Part shown: piece after piece, positions 42,882-47,908 of the stretch
Numbering within the stretch: position 1 is the first letter of the stretch
Layout: each line of letters begins with the position of its first letter
NCBI GenBank assembly: GCA_900290335.1
Contig: OKRD01000113.1
Span: 32,974 to 80,881 of the forward strand
DNA: 47,908 nt
Reading direction: 5' to 3'
From: Burkholderiales bacterium
Lineage (GTDB): Bacteria; Pseudomonadota; Gammaproteobacteria; Burkholderiales; Burkholderiaceae_F
Notes under the pieces: generated by a model
Seen by the model: only the letters and a program-made list of their open reading frames with translations
The model's database searches: none
Told to the model about the DNA's origin: nothing
Translations under genes and position numbers: made by a program

Positions 42882-44195
42882 ATGAGCTCCTTCGCCCCTT
42901 CGCCGTCCGATCCCTCGAATCGCCTGCGGCGCCTGGTGGCGCTGCGCTGGGTCGCCGTGGTCGCCGAGCTGGGGCTGGTGCTGCTTACGCGCCAGTGGCT
43001 GGGGACGGGAGCAGCGCTCGAGCCGGTCCTGGCGGTGTGCACCGCGCAGCTGGGACTGAACCTGGCGTCGATCGCCTACGGCAGAGCAAGCGCGCCGGCC
43101 AGCGACGGCCAGCTGTTTGCCCAGCTGCTCTTCGACACCGGCGCGCTGACGGCAATTGCGTACCTGGCCGGCGGCTCGACTAACCCGCTCATCGGTCTGT
43201 ACCTGCTGTGGATCGCGGTGGGCGCGGCGATGCTCGAGGCGCGCCTGGCCACGGCGCTGGCCGCGGTCTCGATTGCCTGCTACTCGCTGGTCAACTTCGT
43301 GCACGCCGACGTGCACATCCACGACCACGAGAAGGCGCTCGAGACCCACCTGGTCGGCATGTGGCTGATCTTCGTCTTCTCCGCGATCACCATCTGCTGG
43401 TCCGTGGTGCGCCTGACGGCGGCGGTGCGCCGGCGCGACGCCGAACTGGCGGCGGCGCGCGAGGCGGCGCTGCGCAACGAGCGCGTCGTGGCGCTGGGCA
43501 ACCTGGCCGCCGGGGCGGCCCACGAACTGGGCACGCCGCTGGCCACGATGGCCGTGCTGGCCGGGGAGTTGCTGCGCGACTCGGGCCTGGCGCCGGCGCT
43601 GCGGGCCGACGTCGAGCTGATGCAGGCGCAGGTCAGGGACTGCAAGCGCATCATCACCGAGCTCGCGGCCCAGGCCGGAACCTCGCGCGCCGAGGCCCTG
43701 GGCACGATGGCGCTCGATGCCTGGATCGAGCAGTTGCTTGGGCGCTGGCGAGTGCAACGCCCGGTGATCGAGCCCCAGGTGCGCCTGCAGGGGCCGCGAC
43801 CGGGCCCCCGCCTGGCGATCGACGCGACCCTGGGCCAGGCGCTCGTCAACTTGTTCAACAACGCAGCCGACGCCAGCCCGGAAAAGGTCGAGATTCAGGC
43901 GCGCTGGAGCGAGCGCGAGCTCGAGCTCTTGGTCATGGATCGCGGCAGTGGCATTGCTGCGGACCTGCAGCAACGCCTGGGCCACGATCTGGTGAGCACG
44001 CGCGGCGAGGGCCACGGCATGGGCCTGGTGCTGGCCTTTGCGGCGATCGAGCGCAGCGGCGGGCAGCTGGAGTTTGCCGCACGCGAGGGCGGCGGCACGG
44101 TCGCGCGGCTGCGCCTGCCGCTGCAGAGCCTGCTGGCGCCCGTGGCCGGCGGCCTGACGTCATGGGTCACCGACGTCACGACACCTACGCCATGA
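42882..44195 (+). CDS. regB: Redox sensor histidine kinase RegB/PrrB type
   Basis: A 437-residue membrane kinase of the RegB/PrrB family, which in known cases reads the quinone pool and redox state and phosphorylates RegA. Six hydrophobic segments occupy residues 15-185, with the quinone-site motif GGxxNP at 97-102 (GGSTNP). The H box is AAHELGTPLA with phospho-acceptor His214. Cys254 (QVRDCKRI) lies where RegB proteins carry their redox-active cysteine, though this positional match is an inference. The ATP domain shows NLFNNAADAS and HGMGLVLA. Its stop overlaps the regA start (ATGA). Confidence 0.92.
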   Translation: MSSFAPSPSDPSNRLRRLVALRWVAVVAELGLVLLTRQWLGTGAALEPVLAVCTAQLGLNLASIAYGRASAPASDGQLFAQLLFDTGALTAIAYLAGGSTNPLIGLYLLWIAVGAAMLEARLATALAAVSIACYSLVNFVHADVHIHDHEKALETHLVGMWLIFVFSAITICWSVVRLTAAVRRRDAELAAAREAALRNERVVALGNLAAGAAHELGTPLATMAVLAGELLRDSGLAPALRADVELMQAQVRDCKRIITELAAQAGTSRAEALGTMALDAWIEQLLGRWRVQRPVIEPQVRLQGPRPGPRLAIDATLGQALVNLFNNAADASPEKVEIQARWSERELELLVMDRGSGIAADLQQRLGHDLVSTRGEGHGMGLVLAFAAIERSGGQLEFAAREGGGTVARLRLPLQSLLAPVAGGLTSWVTDVTTPTP

Positions 44196-44749
44196 CCGCG
44201 CCAGAGCGTCCGCAGCACCACGGTAACTTGCTGCTGGTCGATGACGACGCGGTCTTGACGAGGGTGCTCGCCCGCGCGCTGGCCGCACGCGGCTTTGCCG
44301 TGCAAAGCGCCGATTCGGCGCCCTCGTGCGCGGCGCTGCTCGCCCAGGGCTACCTGCCCGACTTCGCCGTGCTCGACCTCAACCTTGCCGGCACCTCCGG
44401 CCTGCAGCTGATCGAGGCCCTCAAGCGGGTCAATGCCCAGTGCGACATCGTCGTTCTCACCGGTTACGCCAGCATCTCGACCGCGGTCGACGCGATCAAG
44501 CTGGGCGCGCGGCAGTACCTCGCCAAGCCCGTCGAGGTCGAGGCCATCGTCAAGGCATTGCTGCAGGACCAGGAGCCCGATGCGCACGCTGCGCCCGAGC
44601 AGACCCTGTCCGTGCCGCGCCTGGAGTGGGAGCACATCCAGCGCGTGCTGGCCGACAACGACGGCAACGTCTCGGCCACGGCGCGCGCGCTCAAGATGCA
44701 CCGGCGCACGCTGCAGCGCAAGCTGGCCAAGCGGCCGGCCCGGCAATAG
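44192..44749 (+). CDS. regA: Response regulator RegA/PrrA type
   Basis: A 185-residue two-domain regulator. The receiver domain has the DDD acidic pocket, phospho-acceptor Asp62 (AVLDLNL), a TGYAS threonine and the KPVE lysine. A short proline-containing linker leads to a Fis-like helix-turn-helix (GNVSATARALKMHRRTLQRKL), the near-invariant DNA-binding part of RegA/PrrA/ActR. Members control energy metabolism genes in response to oxygen. It is coupled to regB by a 4-base overlap, and the pair forms a two-gene operon here. Confidence 0.94.
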   Translation: MTAPERPQHHGNLLLVDDDAVLTRVLARALAARGFAVQSADSAPSCAALLAQGYLPDFAVLDLNLAGTSGLQLIEALKRVNAQCDIVVLTGYASISTAVDAIKLGARQYLAKPVEVEAIVKALLQDQEPDAHAAPEQTLSVPRLEWEHIQRVLADNDGNVSATARALKMHRRTLQRKLAKRPARQ

Positions 44750-44757
44750 CCGGGCCG
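44736..44757 (+). terminator. GC-rich hairpin overlapping the regA stop
   Basis: CGGCCCGGC (44736-44744) and GCCGGGCCG (44749-44757) form a perfect 9-bp stem with an AATA loop that includes part of the TAG stop codon. No T-run follows, so its role as terminator or mRNA 3'-end stabiliser is open. Confidence 0.45.
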
Positions 44758-44827
44758 ACCCTCCCAATTCTGCGCACCGGGCACCGGAGCGAGATCGGCC
44801 GCGACCAGGCGCACGCGTGGTGCGCAC

Positions 44828-45952
44828 TCAGCGCACCAGCGCTTTGAGCGTGTTGTCCCCGTCGTCGACGAAATACAGACCTCTACCGCGCGGCGCGAGG
44901 GTCAGCCCGAACAAGCTGCCGGCGCCCGTGGCAAAGTCGACGGTTTTCACGGCGGCCTGGGCGCCGCCGGGCGTAGTCTCGACCAGATTGCCATCTCCCG
45001 CATTGGCCGTCAGGATGTTGCCGTTAGGGGTAATGGCCAGCCCGAGCGGCCCGTTCAATGACCCGCCATGCGCCACGGTCAATCCGGTCGGCAGCGCGGT
45101 CTGGCGCGTCAGGGCATCGGGGATCGCGGCAATCCGATTGTTGAGCGTATCGGCCACGTAGAGCGTCCCGTCCCAGGACAGCCCCAGCCCGGTGGGACCT
45201 ATGACGAGGGCGACCGGGTCCGCGGTCTCGGAGAATCCGGATCCAATTACCGTCGTCGCCACCAGACGCGGCCGCCCTTGCCCCTGTTCCGGAACCTCCA
45301 GGACGATTCGGAGCACCGTCCCCTCGTTGACGACGTGAGGACTGCCGCTTGTCACGTTGCCGTTGAGCACGTTGCTGACGAACAAGATCGCATCATCTCC
45401 CTCGTCCAGGGCCGTCATGTCCCAGGGGCCGTCGATGCCGGCGCCGCGGAAGGTCTCGACGACCGTGCCGTGCGCGTCCAAAACGAGGAGGCAACCCGCA
45501 CCGGCATTGACCGCCTGTCCCGTGGAGCTGGGCAGGCTGCCCACGATCACCCAGCCGCGCTCGAGCACGACCAAGGCGGTCGTCAGGCCGACGCCTCCCG
45601 GGCATTGGCCATCGAGCTTGGCCGGATTGATCTGCGCAAATACGCCGATGCGGCCCTCGGGATCGATCTGCACGATCGTCGTCCCGGTTCCCTGCAGGTT
45701 GGCCGCGTCATTGAAATTGCTGATCAGCACGTTGCCGCGATGCAGGGCTCCCATGGTCCGCGTCACCGTGGCAATGCCGTAGGGATTGAGGTCGCCGTTG
45801 GGCGGGATCGTCGAGGCGATCGTCACGATCCTCGGGAACCGCTGCAGCAATGCCTCGTCGTCGGCGCGCACCGGCGTCGTCAAGACAAGGAAGGCGATCG
45901 CCGCTGCGGCGATGCGCAGGCAAGGCGTGACGAATCGGCATAGCTCCAACAT
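44828..45952 (-). CDS. Secreted NHL-repeat/beta-propeller protein
   Basis: A 374-residue exported protein with a Sec signal (CLRIAAAAIAFLVLTTPVRA) and about six repeating blades. The repeat pattern resembles NHL or SMP-30-like propellers, for example LSWDGTLYVADTLNNRIAAI, LAITPNGNILTANAGDGNLVE and GLTLAPRGRGLYFVDDGDNTL. No catalytic residues can be assigned. The start at 45952 follows GAGGAGAAG. It is divergent from the ECF sigma operon across 171 bases, so it may be a target of that sigma factor, which is a guess. Possible roles are binding of a ligand or partner protein in the periplasm. Confidence 0.8.
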   Translation of the reverse strand: MLELCRFVTPCLRIAAAAIAFLVLTTPVRADDEALLQRFPRIVTIASTIPPNGDLNPYGIATVTRTMGALHRGNVLISNFNDAANLQGTGTTIVQIDPEGRIGVFAQINPAKLDGQCPGGVGLTTALVVLERGWVIVGSLPSSTGQAVNAGAGCLLVLDAHGTVVETFRGAGIDGPWDMTALDEGDDAILFVSNVLNGNVTSGSPHVVNEGTVLRIVLEVPEQGQGRPRLVATTVIGSGFSETADPVALVIGPTGLGLSWDGTLYVADTLNNRIAAIPDALTRQTALPTGLTVAHGGSLNGPLGLAITPNGNILTANAGDGNLVETTPGGAQAAVKTVDFATGAGSLFGLTLAPRGRGLYFVDDGDNTLKALVR

Positions 45953-46018
45953 GGTCTTCTCCTCGTTTGGTGGCGATAGGATGGGCCGCGGTGAATGCCC
46001 GCCCCGGCGTAAGAGGTT

Positions 46019-46041
46019 TCCCGCACCGCGTCTGTGCGGGA
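46019..46041. repeat. 8-bp inverted repeat upstream of the NHL and ECF genes
   Basis: TCCCGCAC (46019-46026) and GTGCGGGA (46034-46041) are perfect complements around a 7-base loop, in the middle of the divergent gap. It may be an operator or a transcript hairpin. Confidence 0.45.
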
Positions 46042-46068
46042 TCCTCGGCACGGAGTAGCGTCCCGGTG

Positions 46069-46096
46069 TGAACCTTTTCGCCGGACGAGGGAATTA
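46069..46096 (+). promoter_or_regulatory. Possible ECF-type promoter
   Basis: TGAACCTTTT begins at 46069, about 55 bases before the sigma factor start. It resembles the GAAC-type -35 box of ECF promoters, with a GAATTA sequence about 16 bases after the AACC core (from 46091). Autoregulation by the sigma factor is usual in such operons. The -10 assignment is weak. Confidence 0.35.
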
Positions 46097-46123
46097 ACGC
46101 AAATTCCCGAGGAGCAGCGCGCC

Positions 46124-46723
46124 ATGCTGCAGCGTCGCACGACCAGCCTGAGCGGCGGCGTCAGCGGAGCCGATGCCGCTGGCGCGAGCGAGTTCGCCCT
46201 GCTGCAGCGGATCGCCGCCGGCGACCGCGCCGCCTTTGAGTCGCTCTACCGCTGTTACTTTCCGCGGCTGACGCGCTTTCTGGAGCGCGTGCTGCGCCGC
46301 CCGCATGCCGTCGAGGAGGTGCTCAACGACGCAATGCTCGTCGTCTGGCGCAAGGCGGCAAGCTTCAATGGCCAGTCGAAGGTCTCCACCTGGATCTTTG
46401 CCATCGCCTACCGCCGGGCACTCAAGGCCATGCAGCGATTCGACGATCCGGTCGAATTCGACGCGGAACAGGCCGTGTCAACGCTTCCAGGTCCCGACCG
46501 CGCGCTGATGCAGCGCGAGCTCGCCGCGGCGCTCGACCGGGCCATGGCGTGCATGTCGGCCGAGCACCGGGCCGTGGTCGAGCTCACGTACTACCAGGGC
46601 CACCCCTACCGCGAAATTGCCCAGATCATGGGCTGTCCCGTCGATACCGTGAAGACCCGCATGTTCCACGCGCGCAAGCGCTTGCGCCAGCTGCTGCCCG
46701 ACCGGATGGAGGACTTGCCATGA
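46124..46723 (+). CDS. ECF-family RNA polymerase sigma factor
   Basis: A 199-residue sigma-70 family ECF factor with only regions 2 and 4. Region 2 runs from FESLYRCYFPRLTRFL through VEEVLNDAMLVVWRKA to STWIFAIAYRRALK. Region 4 contains VVELTYYQGHPYREIAQIMGCPVDTVKTRMFHARKRL with the helix-turn-helix. It starts at 46124 after GAGGAG, and its stop overlaps the anti-sigma start (ATGA). It should direct transcription of its own operon and other targets when released from the anti-sigma factor. Confidence 0.94.
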   Translation: MLQRRTTSLSGGVSGADAAGASEFALLQRIAAGDRAAFESLYRCYFPRLTRFLERVLRRPHAVEEVLNDAMLVVWRKAASFNGQSKVSTWIFAIAYRRALKAMQRFDDPVEFDAEQAVSTLPGPDRALMQRELAAALDRAMACMSAEHRAVVELTYYQGHPYREIAQIMGCPVDTVKTRMFHARKRLRQLLPDRMEDLP

Positions 46724-47385
46724 CCGGAGACGTGCTTCCCTTTGCAAAATCCCAGCACCAGCGCGCGCGCGAGGCGCTTCCCTGGTTCTTGATGGGAACG
46801 CTCGAGCCCGACGAAGAGCAGATGGTCAAGAGCCACCTGCAAGGCTGTGTCGACTGCCGCGCGCAACTAGCTACGGAGCGCCAACTCCAGGAGGCCTACG
46901 CGGGCAGCGACAGCGAGCGCGACCCGGAGGCAGCGCTGTCCCGGTTGCGCCCGCGCCTGCTGGCCACGCGCGAGGGTCAGACGGCGTGGCCGGCGCGCCT
47001 GCTCGATCGTCTGCGGCGTGCGCGGCGTGCGCTGCCCGCGTGGGCCACACTGGCGCTGGCCACGCAGCTGGGGATCATCCTGGCGCTCGGATGGGCGCTC
47101 GCGGGCACCGACGTGGCGAACGACTCGTATCACGCGCTCTCCTCCCCCGCGCCGGCGATCCAGGCTCAGGGCAAGCTGGTCATCGTCTTTGATCCGGGCG
47201 CGCCACAGCAAACCGTGCAAGCCCTGCTGCGCAGCTCGGGCGCGCGGATCGTCGACGGGCCGCTGGCCTCGGGCGCATACGTGCTGGACGTGCCGGCGGG
47301 CGGCATGCGCTCGGCGCTCGAGCGGCTGCGTGCCGAGCACGCCGTCACCCTGGTCGAACTGCTGCAATCGCGCGACACGCCATGA
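46720..47385 (+). CDS. Anti-sigma factor with zinc-finger domain and ferredoxin-like periplasmic tail
   Basis: A 221-residue membrane protein. The N-terminal zf-HC2/ZAS domain shows HLQGCVDC (HxxxCxxC), which binds and holds the sigma factor in the cytosol. One transmembrane helix (ATLALATQLGIILALGWAL) follows near residues 106-127. The periplasmic tail from residue 152 appears to form strand 153-157 (LVIVF), helix 163-173, strand 175-179 (ARIVD), strand 186-192 (AYVLDVP), helix 196-205 and strand 209-213. This is a beta-alpha-beta-beta-alpha-beta order. Its second half aligns by eye with the N-terminal region of the next gene's protease. It is coupled to the genes on both sides by ATGA overlaps. 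Confidence 0.87.
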   Translation: MTGDVLPFAKSQHQRAREALPWFLMGTLEPDEEQMVKSHLQGCVDCRAQLATERQLQEAYAGSDSERDPEAALSRLRPRLLATREGQTAWPARLLDRLRRARRALPAWATLALATQLGIILALGWALAGTDVANDSYHALSSPAPAIQAQGKLVIVFDPGAPQQTVQALLRSSGARIVDGPLASGAYVLDVPAGGMRSALERLRAEHAVTLVELLQSRDTP

Positions 47386-47908
47386 TCGGCCGCGCCCGCC
47401 GCTGGCTCGCGTTGCTGCCGGTTTTGGGCCTGGCCGCGTGCGCGGCCGGTGGCCCCGATCCAGTGGTCGGGACGACAGCACGCGATGCCGCGACGGGCGA
47501 GCAGATACTCGTGATGCTGCCGATCGCCCCGGCTCATTTTCGGCCCGGCGCCGATTACGCCGGCGGCTACGACGAGCAGGCCGGCCGCGACGCGCGGCGC
47601 CGGATCGCCGCAGAGCTGGCGAGCACGCACGAGCTTGAGCTCGTTTCCGACTGGCCCATGAGCTCGCTTGGGGTCGACTGCTTCTTGATGAGGCTGCCCG
47701 GTGGCCGGCCTGCCGGCCCTGTGCTCGATGCGCTCGCCCGCGATCCGCGCATCGCCTGGGCGCAGGCATCCAATACCTTTCGTATGCAGGGGCACGGTGA
47801 CCCGCTGGTTGCGTTGCAACCCAGCGCCAAAGCCTGGCACCTCACCCAGATTCACCGGCTCGCGACCGGTCGCAATGTTGTCGTTGCGCAACTCGACAGT
47901 GGCGTCGA
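47382..47908 (+). CDS. Subtilase (S8) family lipoprotein protease, N-terminal part (cut by window end)
   Basis: The first 175 residues of a serine protease. It begins with a lipoprotein signal (WLALLPVLGLAAC, lipobox Cys20), so it should be anchored in a membrane facing the periplasm. Residues 41-133 look like a protease prodomain: strand 42-46, helix about 70-82, strand 86-90, strand 99-105 (DCFLMRL), helix 113-120 and strand 124-129. The window ends in VVVAQLDSGV, which matches the catalytic-Asp motif of subtilisins (Asp172). The Ser and His regions are outside the window. It overlaps the anti-sigma gene (ATGA), and the three genes form one operon. Confidence 0.85.
   Translation, partial: MIGRARRWLALLPVLGLAACAAGGPDPVVGTTARDAATGEQILVMLPIAPAHFRPGADYAGGYDEQAGRDARRRIAAELASTHELELVSDWPMSSLGVDCFLMRLPGGRPAGPVLDALARDPRIAWAQASNTFRMQGHGDPLVALQPSAKAWHLTQIHRLATGRNVVVAQLDSGV

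Noticed and set aside
1-47908. CRISPR arrays, tRNA or rRNA genes, insertion sequences or prophage genes
   Set aside because: No regularly spaced repeats, cloverleaf structures, transposase motifs or phage proteins were found on reading either strand, although small degenerate elements could be missed by eye.

Overview
The window is about 48 kb of very GC-rich, densely coding DNA from the chromosome of a Gram-negative bacterium. The gene content fits a betaproteobacterium, most likely of the order Burkholderiales: a BcsE/F/G-type cellulose system, a RegB/RegA redox pair, an acetoin-dehydrogenase-like cluster with AcoX and AcoR, and a methylcrotonyl-CoA carboxylase operon. The order is an inference from gene content. 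No rRNA, tRNA, CRISPR array, transposase or phage gene was seen.

Layout. (1) 1-3903: the C-terminal end of a sensor histidine kinase, then on the minus strand an Orn/Lys/Arg decarboxylase and galE. (2) 4183-21473: a complete cellulose secretion locus in two facing units. The plus strand carries bcsR-like, bcsE, bcsF-like, bcsQ, bcsA and bcsG, followed by a hexose-6-phosphate mutarotase, a SirB2 protein and a PAS/degenerate-GGDEF/hemerythrin protein. The minus strand carries bcsB, bcsZ and bcsC. BcsA keeps its catalytic and PilZ residues, BcsE keeps the RxGD c-di-GMP motif, and BcsG keeps its nucleophile and metal ligands. The product is therefore probably c-di-GMP-controlled, phosphoethanolamine-modified cellulose. 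(3) 21686-24480: serC-serA for serine synthesis. (4) 24615-32360: an acetoin/2-oxo-acid dehydrogenase-like island. It has an alpha/beta hydrolase, E1 alpha, E1 beta, an 83-residue free-standing lipoyl protein and a dedicated lipoate ligase. A convergent acoX and a sigma-54 activator (acoR) follow. Near-consensus -24/-12 promoters precede both E1 alpha and acoX. The hydrolase plus the free lipoyl protein look like AcoC split into two genes. (5) 32641-41859, all minus strand: a leucine/isovalerate degradation unit (mccB, mccA, HMG-CoA lyase) with a YbjQ protein and a small membrane protein inserted, then a TonB receptor and an APC permease. (6) 41994-42881: a gene-poor stretch with small membrane ORFs, an AT-rich island and a large nested hairpin. 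(7) 42882-44749: regB-regA. (8) 44828-47908: a secreted NHL-type propeller protein, divergent from an ECF sigma factor / anti-sigma factor / subtilase-lipoprotein operon that runs off the window end.

The two most interesting signals are these. First, the acetoin-dehydrogenase-like system has a free lipoyl carrier, its own ligase and paired sigma-54 promoters. Second, the periplasmic tail of the anti-sigma factor and the N-terminal region of the neighbouring subtilase appear to share one ferredoxin-like beta-alpha-beta-beta-alpha-beta plan, which suggests that a protease prodomain has been reused as a sensor.
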